From a virus, in IMG/VR virus record IMGVR_UViG_3300025585_000067, positions 1 through 44,044 of that record: a DNA stretch of 44,044 nucleotides. The stretch is one strand, 5' to 3'. The notes under the pieces were generated by a model. It was not told the DNA's origin, ran no database searches, and saw nothing but the letters and a program-made list of their open reading frames with translations. Positions 30,267-38,623 of this stretch are shown here, in pieces (positions within the stretch are counted from its first letter, which is position 1; every line of letters starts with the position of its first letter). Made by a program: the position numbers and the translations under genes.

Positions 30267-30509
30267 TTACTCACCATTGCCGTTGATCTTGTTCCACCCA
30301 CCGAGCATAAGCAGGCCGAGAACGAAAATAGTCCCTGCCCTAGCAATGGTCTGCCAGATAGTTTTTTTAATGCCGCGCCAGTCGGTAATCAGTGAGCGAA
30401 GGTCACGAACATCCGTCCCAGCGTCATCATCGTGCAGCCCGACCTCTTTCAAAGCCGACTTCATTTCCTCGCGGACGATTTGACGTAAAGCGATCTCATC
30501 TATGTTCAC
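30267..30509 (-). CDS. small membrane protein of the lysis region (DUF6127-like), 80 aa
   Basis: MNIDEIALRQIVREEMKSAL then KEVGLHDDDAGTDVRDLRSL and ITDWRGIKKTIWQTIARAGT, ending in one membrane segment IFVLGLLMLGGW. The pattern DVRDLRSL..DWR..K.T.W.T..R..T resembles the phage DUF6127 family. The start is GTG with AGAGGTGA 8 nt upstream, 14 nt inside the CysC-like gene. An antiholin or second holin role is plausible from position only. Confidence 0.6.
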   Translation of the reverse strand: MNIDEIALRQIVREEMKSALKEVGLHDDDAGTDVRDLRSLITDWRGIKKTIWQTIARAGTIFVLGLLMLGGWNKINGNGE

Positions 30510-30966
30510 GGGTCATCACCTCTACTGGCATTTCTACGACTGTTAACCGGCTTTTGAACGCCTTGGCGTGTATCTCCTTGGCGTGGTCAACCGTCGGCTT
30601 GCTGAAATTGATAATCCGGTAATCGTATCGCTTCGGTGGAACGAAGATTGAGTTGGTATCCTTGTATCGGCTGGAGGAAATTGTATCCATCCAGACCACG
30701 AAGTCAGCATCAAACGCCGCCCGAGTTTCTTCTGTCGGGCAGACAAAATCTGCTATCACCGCCTCGCCCCAGCGGGAGGACAGGTTACAAAGATGCCCCA
30801 TCCTGCGAGCCTGCTCAATTCTGTCTTCAGGACTAAAACCAAGGTCTTTGTTGATGTTCTCACGAATGTCGTCGGCATTGAAATGGGTACAGCGCAGGCG
30901 CTCTGCCAGCACTCTTGCAAGAGTAGTTTTACCGCTACCCGGCAGGCCCATGATTAGTATTTTCAC
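30496..30966 (-). CDS. adenylylsulfate (APS) kinase-like P-loop kinase, 156 aa
   Basis: P-loop kinase resembling CysC, which phosphorylates APS to PAPS, the universal sulfate donor. The Walker A GLPGSGKTT is at 7-15. The diagnostic stretch FNADDIRENINKDLGFSPED (29-48) then RRMGHLC aligns with the CysC block LDGDNVRHGL..DLGFS.ADR.EN.RR.GE, and IADFVCPTEETRAAF aligns with AFISPHRAERQMVR. The lid region (SSSRYKDTNSIFVPPKRYDY) is shorter and replaces the CysC DPKGLYKKA segment, so substrate choice is uncertain. A GTG start is coupled (GTGA) to the upstream tail-fibre-assembly-like gene. Adjacent to a sulfotransferase-like gene, it could supply PAPS for it. Confidence 0.75.
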   Translation of the reverse strand: MKILIMGLPGSGKTTLARVLAERLRCTHFNADDIRENINKDLGFSPEDRIEQARRMGHLCNLSSRWGEAVIADFVCPTEETRAAFDADFVVWMDTISSSRYKDTNSIFVPPKRYDYRIINFSKPTVDHAKEIHAKAFKSRLTVVEMPVEVMTREHR

Positions 30967-31364
30967 AGCGCGTCTAGTTCTTCGTGCGTGGTGATTGCAG
31001 CGAGTGCAGTTGTCTTGGTTTCAAACTCTACGCGGGCAGCGTCAACCACGGCAGCGTCGTACTGGGTAGTGGGGAACTCGTCTACCTCTTTACGCATCTC
31101 GTCGTTTACAACCTGCTGGAAGGCTGTTTTGTAGCGTGAGGCATACTGGCCCTTGCGCTCATCGACGCTGATCTCACGCACGCCCCAGACAATCTCTACG
31201 GGGTCTTTGGTCAGATCAAAGCTGTGTTCAGTGTACTGCTGACGGCTGGTCAGAACAGGGCGAACTTCAATGGCAGACTTCCAGCCAGACTCACCGGCAG
31301 GCGGCTGCGTGTCCCAGACCTGAGTTACTTCATTGTTTGCTATTTTGACAAATAAATTACTCAT
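30963..31364 (-). CDS. phage tail protein of the fibre-assembly type, 133 aa
   Basis: MSNLFVKIANNEVTQVWDTQ then PPAGESGWKSAIEVRPVLTS and RQQYTEHSFDLTKDPVEIVW followed by VREISVDERKGQYASRYKTA. The pattern of an N-terminal beta domain and a helix with ISVDERKG resembles small tail-fibre assembly or tail-tip chaperones. It lies between the sulfotransferase fusion and the CysC-like kinase, overlapping both by 4 nt, so it is translated in the same unit. The assignment is tentative. Confidence 0.5.
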   Translation of the reverse strand: MSNLFVKIANNEVTQVWDTQPPAGESGWKSAIEVRPVLTSRQQYTEHSFDLTKDPVEIVWGVREISVDERKGQYASRYKTAFQQVVNDEMRKEVDEFPTTQYDAAVVDAARVEFETKTTALAAITTHEELDAL

Positions 31365-33130
31365 TTTACCCTCCTCAATACTTGCTTCTCGCTAAGACGT
31401 TCTTTAATGCGCTCAAACGGAGCCGTCCAGTCACCGAACACTTCTTGCCGCATGAGCTTCATGGTGTCGTAGTAGGGGCAGGTCTCTCCTTCAAGGGCGT
31501 ACAGGAAGTACGGCATCACCGGAGTCACGACCCACGTCTCCACGCCCATCGCAGCCGACAAGTGGCTCACCGAAGTACACGCAGAGATCACCAAATCACA
31601 CGATGCCGCAGCAGCGCGGGTATCTTCCCAGCTATTCAGCGGAACCTGCTTCACCCATGACGGGCAGAAGTCTGCACCCTCATCACGTTGCAGGGAAATG
31701 AACTCCGCATCTGCGTCCTTCACGGCATCAAACATCAGGTCATAGGGAAACTTCTTCTGGTGCTCGTTCTCGAACGCCATCTGCCCCTGCCAGCGCAGCC
31801 CTATGCGTTTCTTGCGGCCCCTGATTACTTTGGGCTTGGTCAGGTAAGGCTTACCACTCAAGTCGTTCAGTTCAAAGCCCAGAGGCACTACGGCGCTCAT
31901 GCCCTGAACAAAGTAGTCGTGGTAGATACCGAACGAGGCTTCGTGCTGGATGACAGCGGAGACGCCCTCTACACCAACGAACAGGGATGCAAGAGGCCCA
32001 GTGCAGGACACAATGACTTTGCACCCACGATCTGCGATTGCTTTGGCGTACCTGACTTGATGTATCTGATCGCCAAGACCGCCTTCGAGGTAGAGCATAA
32101 CGATGCCCTTGCTCTTGCCATCCCAAGGCGCGGTCGGTACATCAGGGCGCTTGTTGCCAAACACTCCCACGATGCGACCACGATCCATCAGCTGATAGCC
32201 TTTCTGCAGCTTGCCCTGACGGAGCATGTACCAGCCCCGGTTGTAGGCAGCTCGGTGGTTGTCAGGCTCGTCGGCTTCTAGTTTCTGGCACAGTCTCCAG
32301 CCCTCGGCAAAGTCGCCCATGCGGCTGGCGGCAAGTTGCAGATCAAGGTCGTGCAACTCAGGGACGGTGCGCGGGCGATCAAGCCAGAACTCAGGCTGGC
32401 AGAACATTGAATAGTGGTGCTTCAATAAATCCTTGGGGTTGTCGCTGTGCTGTTTTTGCAGGACGGGCTTGATGTCGTGCATGCCTTCGTAGCCGTGCAA
32501 GTTCTCGTCGTCCTCTTTTACCGAGGAGCCGTCGATGTTGCTGAAGTCATAGTCGAACGCGGGCAGGTCGAGGAACGTGTGAATCCGATCCAGCTGCGCC
32601 TTGGCGTCGGCAAGAAGGTCTTCGTACTCCACGAACAGGAAGCACTCGGGGTCGTACTCGTAGCCCTGCTGCAGTGAGATATAGGCGGCTTTCAGGTGAT
32701 CCGCAAGCTGCCCGGAGTACATGAACTCTTCTAGGCTCTCAGGCTTGGCTACCCGCACGAAGGACGCCATGCAGTCAGGTACAGAGCGTACAGTGGCGAT
32801 AATCTTGGGCTTGTGCCCCAGCACCTGCCCCATTGCTTGCATGATGACCGGGATCGGCCACCCACGACCCTTGTCAATTACCACAGGCTTGTCGGTCTCT
32901 CCATAGAACGCATCAATCATCCCGCGCATGGTCTGAGCGAGCTTGGTGCGGTCCTTGTCGTTCTCGTTCAACAGCCCGGCTTGGTGCCATGTCGTTGCCA
33001 GCCCGTCCAGCGCGTGAACCAGCCCTGACGTAGTGGAAACGTGCGTCTGTGGGTTCTGGTTAAGTATCGCCGCCAGCACAGTTGAGCCGGAACGGGGGAT
33101 ACCTGAGAGAAAGTGAAGGGTTTTGTTCAT
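31361..33130 (-). CDS. sulfotransferase-TPR-glycosyltransferase fusion protein, 589 aa
   Basis: N-terminal sulfotransferase-like domain: the 5'-phosphosulfate loop IPRSGSTVLA (11-20), VVIDKGRGWP (83-92), the 3'-phosphate-binding IIATVRSVPDCMASF (110-124) and FVEYEDLL (166-173). Residues about 265-320 look like tetratricopeptide helices (DFAEGWRLCQKLEADEPDNH). The C-terminal part (342-570) resembles GT9/GT41 glycosyltransferases: MLYLEGGLGDQIHQVRYAKA, ISLQRDEGAD and DLVISACTSVSHLSAAMGVE. The two activities are inferred from fold-level motifs; the acceptors are unknown. The start at 33130 has a modest AGTAGGTT site and excludes a longer frame running from the RCC1 gene. It follows the RCC1 tail gene and precedes the CysC-like kinase gene. 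Confidence 0.72.
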   Translation of the reverse strand: MNKTLHFLSGIPRSGSTVLAAILNQNPQTHVSTTSGLVHALDGLATTWHQAGLLNENDKDRTKLAQTMRGMIDAFYGETDKPVVIDKGRGWPIPVIMQAMGQVLGHKPKIIATVRSVPDCMASFVRVAKPESLEEFMYSGQLADHLKAAYISLQQGYEYDPECFLFVEYEDLLADAKAQLDRIHTFLDLPAFDYDFSNIDGSSVKEDDENLHGYEGMHDIKPVLQKQHSDNPKDLLKHHYSMFCQPEFWLDRPRTVPELHDLDLQLAASRMGDFAEGWRLCQKLEADEPDNHRAAYNRGWYMLRQGKLQKGYQLMDRGRIVGVFGNKRPDVPTAPWDGKSKGIVMLYLEGGLGDQIHQVRYAKAIADRGCKVIVSCTGPLASLFVGVEGVSAVIQHEASFGIYHDYFVQGMSAVVPLGFELNDLSGKPYLTKPKVIRGRKKRIGLRWQGQMAFENEHQKKFPYDLMFDAVKDADAEFISLQRDEGADFCPSWVKQVPLNSWEDTRAAAASCDLVISACTSVSHLSAAMGVETWVVTPVMPYFLYALEGETCPYYDTMKLMRQEVFGDWTAPFERIKERLSEKQVLRRVK

Positions 33131-33138
33131 ATAACCTA

Positions 33139-34242
33139 CTAAGAGTTTAATACGCCCATTGTAAAATACCTCCCCGCAGCCGTTTGAAGCCATGTAGTAA
33201 GAGCGCCAACTTGCTTCGGGCTCGAGTAGTAGGTGGTGTTATTTAACCCAAGCTGGCCTGCGTTGTTGGCTCCCCAAACCCACAGTGCCTTGCCGGATGT
33301 AATAGCAGTGGTATAAAACACCCCGCAAGCAGCCTTCTGCCACGTAGTTAGCGCACCTACTTGCACTGGGCTAGAGTAGTTTGTCGTGTTGCCCCTACCT
33401 AATTGCCCTTCGTTGTTTCGCCCCCAACTCCAAAGGGTGCCGTCAGTCTTTATTGCAATGGAGTGTATGCCTCCAGAACTCGGGGTAGCCCATGCAGTCA
33501 ACGCGCCTATTTGTTTAGGGCTTGCGTACTGGTTTATGTTTCCTAGCCCTAACGCCCCTGAGTTGCCAGACCCCCAACTCCAAATGGTGCCGTCTGTTTT
33601 TACCGCAATAGAGTGGTCATACCCACACGAAATATCTTGCCAGTTTGTTAATGCTCCGATTTGGATAGGGCTGTTCCTTGTAACTGTGGTGGTGTTATCC
33701 CCCCGCTGCCCGGAGTTGCCTTGACCCCACGACCATGCTGTTCCGTCAGTTTTTATGGCGATTGAGAAATTACCCCCACAACTTATTTTTGCCCAAGTAG
33801 TAAGCGCTCCAATTTGTACGGGGCTAGAATAATATGTTACGTTTCCAGTCCCAAGTTGTCCGTATTCGTTTCTACCCCATGACCACATGGTGCCGTCTGT
33901 TTTTATTGCAATTGCGTGCCATCCTCCCAAGGCGCAACTTACTCTTGCCCACGTAGTAAGTGCACCAATTTGCTTAGGTGAGGAGTAGTTAGTAGTGTTC
34001 CCCAACCCTAGCTGGCCGTATTCGCTTCTCCCCCACGCCCACATGGTGCCGTCAGACTTGACCGCGCAAGTAAACTGAGAGCCTGCAGAAACTTGATACC
34101 ATGTAGTTAAGGTTCCAACTTGCTTAGGGCTGGAAAAATAACCTATCACTCCTAGTTGACCGTAGGTGTTGTTACCCCACGCATAAAGTGCGGGGCCGCC
34201 AGCAGAAAAACTGGCTAGTAGCCCTTGAAGAATACCGCTCAT
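33139..34242 (-). CDS. RCC1-repeat seven-bladed propeller tail protein, 367 aa
   Basis: Seven repeats of about 50 residues, each with WG....GQLG..........P.Q.G.L.....W....G..(H/F)S.A.K.DG and starting with WGNNTYGQLG, WGRSEYGQLG, WGRNEYGQLG, WGQGNSGQRG, WGSGNSGALG, WGRNNEGQLG and WGANNAGQLG. This is the RCC1 beta-propeller pattern, with a 16-residue N-terminal anchor (MSGILQGLLASFSAGG). In phages, such propellers sit on the tail and probably bind the receptor or carbohydrate. The gene is more A/T-rich than the upstream and downstream structural genes, suggesting a host-range module gained by transfer. Confidence 0.85.
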   Translation of the reverse strand: MSGILQGLLASFSAGGPALYAWGNNTYGQLGVIGYFSSPKQVGTLTTWYQVSAGSQFTCAVKSDGTMWAWGRSEYGQLGLGNTTNYSSPKQIGALTTWARVSCALGGWHAIAIKTDGTMWSWGRNEYGQLGTGNVTYYSSPVQIGALTTWAKISCGGNFSIAIKTDGTAWSWGQGNSGQRGDNTTTVTRNSPIQIGALTNWQDISCGYDHSIAVKTDGTIWSWGSGNSGALGLGNINQYASPKQIGALTAWATPSSGGIHSIAIKTDGTLWSWGRNNEGQLGRGNTTNYSSPVQVGALTTWQKAACGVFYTTAITSGKALWVWGANNAGQLGLNNTTYYSSPKQVGALTTWLQTAAGRYFTMGVLNS

Positions 34243-34243
34243 A

Positions 34244-35608
34244 TCAAGTCAACCCCACTCCAGAAATGATCCATTCCGTCGAAGTCACCTTCACCGCTGT
34301 GGCTACACCATTCGCTGCAAGTGTGCGTGATCCGGTAGTACCAGCCCCTGCAAGACGCATCGTGTCGGTGGTGATAGCAATCGTAATCACACCCGCGCCG
34401 TTCTGGTTGATGAACGTGACCGCTGTGCCGACAGGGAAGGCCACGGAACCGTTGGCAGGAATCGTGAACGTCCTTGCCGTAGTGTCCGCAGAGGGGTGGA
34501 AGATTTGCTTGCCAGCATCCGTCAAAACGAGCGTATAGGCGGCTGACTGCGAAACTTGGGGAATGTTCAGATAGCCCAGCGTTTCATTACTGCCGGGGTC
34601 AGGCAGTGTCAGGGTTCGACTTGCGGACAGCGTGGCTGGAGTCAATGTGATTGCATAACTGCTTGTGCCACCTGCTCGACCAGCAACTACTACGGCATCC
34701 TGTGTTGAGGCCGCTTCAGATCGGATTGCGTTTGCTGCGCGAAAGGTTTGTGCTGCGGTAAATGTCTGTGCAGTGCCAAGGACGGATATAGTATCAGTGG
34801 CATCAGGGAGCGTCAGCGTGCGCGATGCCGTCAGTGTTGTTGGGGTCATCGTTACACGATAAGAGGACGAACCTCCTGCACGCCCAGCAAGAATAATGCC
34901 GTCCTGCGTTGAAGTGGCGGTGCCGAAGGTCTGACCTGTGGCGTTGTAGAACGTATTTGCCCCGGTGAAGGCGTTATTACCCGAAAGCGTAACCCCTGCT
35001 GCCGGGGTTGTTGACTGCCACGTTGTACCATTTGATGTCAGGACGTTACCGTTCGTGCCGGGTGCTACAAACTGAACGGCAGAACCGCCGTTACCGAGGA
35101 TCACGTTGTTGGCAGTGAGCGTGGTTGCGCCTGTACCACCGTTGCCGACAGGTAGTGTGCCTGTAACACCAGAAGCCAAGCTCACCGTGGGGTTTGCCAG
35201 CGTTACTGCTGCGCCGCCGCCCGCACCGTCAGTTACTATCATCGCCTTTGTGCCCGTAGCGATGGTTACCGAGCTGCCTGAGCCTTGCGAGATCGTAATC
35301 GACTGACCGCCTGTGGTGGCGTTCTCGATGATCCAGACCTTGCTGACCGTGTTGGGGGCCAGAGTCACCGTGCGCGTAGCAGACAAAGACACAGCGGAGG
35401 TGAGCTTGAGGTACATGGCCCGCACGCCGTCGGCGGTGCCGTCGGTCATGGTGAACGTCTCGTCCGCATTGGCGGCCAGCTGCTCGGTGCTGTAGCCAAA
35501 CGCATCGGCAATCAGCTCAAGGTTGGTGTTGGTGCTCGTCCCCCAAGTGCCGGACTCGTCGCCTGTTGCGATCTCTTTCAATCGCAGGTTGTTCACATAG
35601 GTCGCCAT
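34244..35608 (-). CDS. tail fibre protein, 454 aa
   Basis: N-terminal block MATYVNNLRLKEIATGDESG then TWGTSTNTNLELIADAFGYS is the conserved virion-binding head of a common phage tail fibre family, followed by ITISQGSGSSVTIATGTKAM and VTGTLPVGNGGTGATTLTAN, a recurrent fibre motif. Two copies of a module (STQD-x-x-V/I-LAGRAGG-SSY...LT.TP.TL.ASRTLTLPD) are seen around residues 225-345. Rich in Thr, Ala, Gly, with few charges, as for beta-helical or triple-stranded fibres. Probably the side fibre. The C-terminus is not a known peptidase or receptor domain. Confidence 0.8.
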   Translation of the reverse strand: MATYVNNLRLKEIATGDESGTWGTSTNTNLELIADAFGYSTEQLAANADETFTMTDGTADGVRAMYLKLTSAVSLSATRTVTLAPNTVSKVWIIENATTGGQSITISQGSGSSVTIATGTKAMIVTDGAGGGAAVTLANPTVSLASGVTGTLPVGNGGTGATTLTANNVILGNGGSAVQFVAPGTNGNVLTSNGTTWQSTTPAAGVTLSGNNAFTGANTFYNATGQTFGTATSTQDGIILAGRAGGSSSYRVTMTPTTLTASRTLTLPDATDTISVLGTAQTFTAAQTFRAANAIRSEAASTQDAVVVAGRAGGTSSYAITLTPATLSASRTLTLPDPGSNETLGYLNIPQVSQSAAYTLVLTDAGKQIFHPSADTTARTFTIPANGSVAFPVGTAVTFINQNGAGVITIAITTDTMRLAGAGTTGSRTLAANGVATAVKVTSTEWIISGVGLT

Positions 35609-35618
35609 AAAATATTCC

Positions 35619-36602
35619 TCAAGCCGCCACGTCTACCTCGACCCAGTTCGGGGTCTGAGCGTCATTTACTTCAATCCAATTCGCGTTCTGCGCATCGTTG
35701 ACTTCCGTCCACCCGCGTATCCTAACCTGTCCTACTGCACCAACACCCTGCACGCCTACGGGGATTACTAAATCGCTTATCTTAAATGATACAGTACCAA
35801 CAGCCCCGCTACAAAAAACTCCTGTAGGTATTACAGTCTTACCTATACCTGTGCTTACGTTGTCTACTGCCCCAGTGCCTTGCACCCCAGTAACTTGGAC
35901 AAACGCGTCGTATACGAGAGCTACGTCCCCTATTGCACCTTGTCCACTTACCCCTACAGGAACAACGCTGGAGTTTATAGACAGCGTTGGAGTGCCGACC
36001 TCTCCGGTACCGGATACCCCTACTGGAACTATAGTTTTACCAAACGAAAGAACTACGTCCCCTACAGCGCCAGTACCAGAAACGCCAGTGACTTCAACCA
36101 AGAGCCCTGCACGAACAGTGACGTCACCAACTGCACCTTGTCCACTTACGCCGACGGGTGTAGCAGTGTTTACTACAGAAGCAGCACCAACCTCGCCAGT
36201 GCCTTGAACCCCTGTAGGGGTCAGCGCAATCAAAGGTAGCGGAGTAGATACTGCGCCAGTCCCAAAAACTCCTTGGACAGCAAACGTCACGTCAAACGTA
36301 ACACTACCAACTGCACCAGTGCCTTCAACCCCAGTAACGGCAATCGAACGATTTACGGCTGTTGTAACAATGCCAACTTGGCCCTGTCCCGCAACGGAAA
36401 CAGAGCCGGTACCAAAAGGAAGCTCTCCCCATCCGGCGCGTCCCCATCCCCCCAAAGGAACTACAACAGCTCCAGTTACTTGGATAGATACATCGCCTGC
36501 CGCACCGGTACCGGAAACTCCAGTAACTGCGACCGTAACAGCGCCCCCAGAGGTAGGTAGGGATGCAAAAGGTACCTCTGAAAAGCTACTGAACCCGAAC
36601 AT
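35619..36602 (-). CDS. repeat-built tail protein (VTGVxGTGAVGxV repeats), 327 aa
   Basis: About ten copies of a 22-28-residue unit such as VTGVSGTGAVGDV, VTGVEGTGAVGSV and PVGVSGQGAIGDV. The start (MFGFSSFSEVPFASLPTSGG) matches the N-terminus of phage tail proteins with this repeat type, and the end WTEVNDAQNANWIEVNDAQT contains a small WIEVNDAQ duplication. Repeats probably form a beta-solenoid shaft. The gene lies between the tail fibre and the tail-assembly chaperone. Function in detail unknown. Confidence 0.75.
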   Translation of the reverse strand: MFGFSSFSEVPFASLPTSGGAVTVAVTGVSGTGAAGDVSIQVTGAVVVPLGGWGRAGWGELPFGTGSVSVAGQGQVGIVTTAVNRSIAVTGVEGTGAVGSVTFDVTFAVQGVFGTGAVSTPLPLIALTPTGVQGTGEVGAASVVNTATPVGVSGQGAVGDVTVRAGLLVEVTGVSGTGAVGDVVLSFGKTIVPVGVSGTGEVGTPTLSINSSVVPVGVSGQGAIGDVALVYDAFVQVTGVQGTGAVDNVSTGIGKTVIPTGVFCSGAVGTVSFKISDLVIPVGVQGVGAVGQVRIRGWTEVNDAQNANWIEVNDAQTPNWVEVDVAA

Positions 36603-37040
36603 TTAAAGTCCTGTTGGGGGGTTGGGCCACACTACAGAAAAAGGAAATCCCGCTTGCTGGGGAACATCTCTCAACGCCTGCCTATACGAAGCCCAAGAAG
36701 TTTGATTGACGGTAGCGTCCGGTATCTGCGTCCAGTCTGATGCTCGTAATTTATCGTCGCGCCGCTCTCTTACATTCTGAGAGGCAGTTTCCACTGGTAG
36801 GTGTGTTACCTCCCATACCTGTTGGTACTTACCTTCGTTACGAACTACAGTATACGTTGCCCGACTTGTTGCCAAATCTACTTCGGGAGGCGGCGTTTCT
36901 GAAACTACCGCTACACCAAACTCATCTAGCACGGCTTGGGTAATAGTCGAAGGGAACGAAGTGTGGGGGTAATCTCGTTGTAGATCAACTAAGTAGTAAG
37001 GAGCTTTGATAGACCCATCTGCCAATAGCTTTGCGTACAT
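36603..37040 (-). CDS. phage tail assembly chaperone-like protein, 145 aa
   Basis: The C-terminal block RDDKLRASDWTQIPDATVNQ then TSWASYRQALRDVPQQAGFP and SVVWPNPP matches the Phage_tail_APC family (PF16778-like), normally encoded next to tail fibre genes and thought to assist fibre assembly. The N-terminal domain MYAKLLADGSIKAPYYLVDL is a beta-rich adapter. The stop meets the start of the repeat protein directly. Confidence 0.75.
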   Translation of the reverse strand: MYAKLLADGSIKAPYYLVDLQRDYPHTSFPSTITQAVLDEFGVAVVSETPPPEVDLATSRATYTVVRNEGKYQQVWEVTHLPVETASQNVRERRDDKLRASDWTQIPDATVNQTSWASYRQALRDVPQQAGFPFSVVWPNPPTGL

Positions 37041-37051
37041 AATAAAAACCC

Positions 37052-38623
37052 TTACAGCGAAAATTGATACACCAACGTGGCCGCAGCTATAAACAGCCTA
37101 GACCCTATGTCATTAAACGCAATCCCCGCTGCTGAAGCAGGACCAGAAGGCTCAAACGCAAAACTCTGACCCGAATAACTTGCTGTACTAACATCCCACG
37201 GTGTGGCGAGTCCGTATTGATACAGTTTAAGCGTACCCCCCCCAACGTACATCACGGTGCCGTCCGGTTTAAAAAACAGCGAAGTCGGGAGTGTTTCCTG
37301 AGTTGCCACTGAAAACACTTGCACATAACTGGCTGTACTTATGTCCCACGCCGTAGAGAGATTATATTCGTTGACATTATCTCCTACAGAACCCATAACG
37401 TACATTTTTGTGCCGTCAGCTTTGAACTGAAGCGCAGTTGGTGCGCCCTCTTGTGTTGCCACAGAAAAACCTTGGCTGTACGTAGCAGTGCTTACATCCC
37501 ATGCAGTAGCTAATGTGTATTCCCGTACAGTGTCATTTGTTTGCCCCACCATGTACATCTTTAGTCCGTCCGGCTTGAAAAACAACCCGGTGGGGACAGT
37601 ATCCTGTGAAGCCACAGAAACACTACGTACATAGGTAGACGTAGTTATATCCCACGGTGTTGATAGGCTGTATTCGTACACTGCGTCATTGCTGGTTGCC
37701 ACGCGATACAAAACTGTTCCATCTGGCTTGAACGAAATTGCTCGCCCCCCACTGGACTGCGAACCAGTAGACATTGAGGTAGGAACTTTGGCTGAACCTA
37801 TGTTCCACGCAGTGGTAAGCAAAAACCTAGATACGGTATCAAACTCAGTTCCCACTACATATAACTGAGTACCGTCAGTAGAAAACGAAAGTCCGCTAGG
37901 CGACCCTTCAGCTGAAGCTATAGAAAGAGTCCTGATATAACTGGCCGTACTTATATTCCATGCGGTACCCAGAGAGTACTGATACACACTAAGGTTAATC
38001 GAACCAACTACATACATCCCTAGCCCATCAGAAGTAAAAAACAACCCCTCCGGATTGGTATCTTGCGCAGATACCGAAAACACTTGCACGTAACTAGCTG
38101 TGCTTATATCCCATGCGGTAGATAATGTGTACTCATTAACGTCGTTCCCTGAGTTCCCCAAAACATACATCTTTGTACCGTCGGGTTTGAAGAAAACGTC
38201 AGTCGGGGTAGTGTCTTGTGTTGCTACAGAAAAACTTCTTACATAACTTGCAGTACTTATATTCCATGCGGTACCTAGAGAATACTGGTACACATTGTCG
38301 TTAGTTTGCCCGACCACATACATACCCAACCCATCGGATGTAAAAAACAATCCTTGCGGAATAGTATCTTGTGAAGCTACTGAAAATAATTGAACGAAAC
38401 TAGCTGTCTGTATATCCCACGCAGAAGAAAGAGTGTACTCATTAACTTCGTCCCCCCCACTTCCTACTATGTACATTTTTGTACCGTCAGGCTTAAAAAA
38501 TAACCCTTGGGGAATACCCTCTTGCGAAGTAACAGAAAACTGCTGTACATATAAATCTGAGTAGGAAGCTAAACTCCAAGTAGCTGGCTGCTGCGTAACG
38601 CTAAGTAGTTTCCCGGTAAGCAT
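37052..38623 (-). CDS. tail protein with ten-fold YVTN-like propeller repeats, 523 aa
   Basis: About ten repeats of ~50 residues: FSV..QD..P.GLFFKPDG.KMY.VG...D.V..Y.LS.AWDISTASYV, alternating between a KPDGTKMY and a TSDGLGMY version. The pattern matches YVTN-type or 7-bladed lactonase-like propellers. Five of the repeats are nearly identical in the protein, pointing to recent internal expansion. Probably a receptor- or glycan-binding tail component, parallel to the RCC1 propeller. The codon use is more A/T-rich than in the adjacent head-tail genes. Confidence 0.75.
   Translation of the reverse strand: MLTGKLLSVTQQPATWSLASYSDLYVQQFSVTSQEGIPQGLFFKPDGTKMYIVGSGGDEVNEYTLSSAWDIQTASFVQLFSVASQDTIPQGLFFTSDGLGMYVVGQTNDNVYQYSLGTAWNISTASYVRSFSVATQDTTPTDVFFKPDGTKMYVLGNSGNDVNEYTLSTAWDISTASYVQVFSVSAQDTNPEGLFFTSDGLGMYVVGSINLSVYQYSLGTAWNISTASYIRTLSIASAEGSPSGLSFSTDGTQLYVVGTEFDTVSRFLLTTAWNIGSAKVPTSMSTGSQSSGGRAISFKPDGTVLYRVATSNDAVYEYSLSTPWDITTSTYVRSVSVASQDTVPTGLFFKPDGLKMYMVGQTNDTVREYTLATAWDVSTATYSQGFSVATQEGAPTALQFKADGTKMYVMGSVGDNVNEYNLSTAWDISTASYVQVFSVATQETLPTSLFFKPDGTVMYVGGGTLKLYQYGLATPWDVSTASYSGQSFAFEPSGPASAAGIAFNDIGSRLFIAAATLVYQFSL

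Noticed and set aside
33139-38623. Regular spacing of near-identical DNA repeats, considered as a CRISPR array
   Set aside because: Repeats are in frame, vary in sequence and encode propeller blades; spacers are not unique and there are no cas genes.
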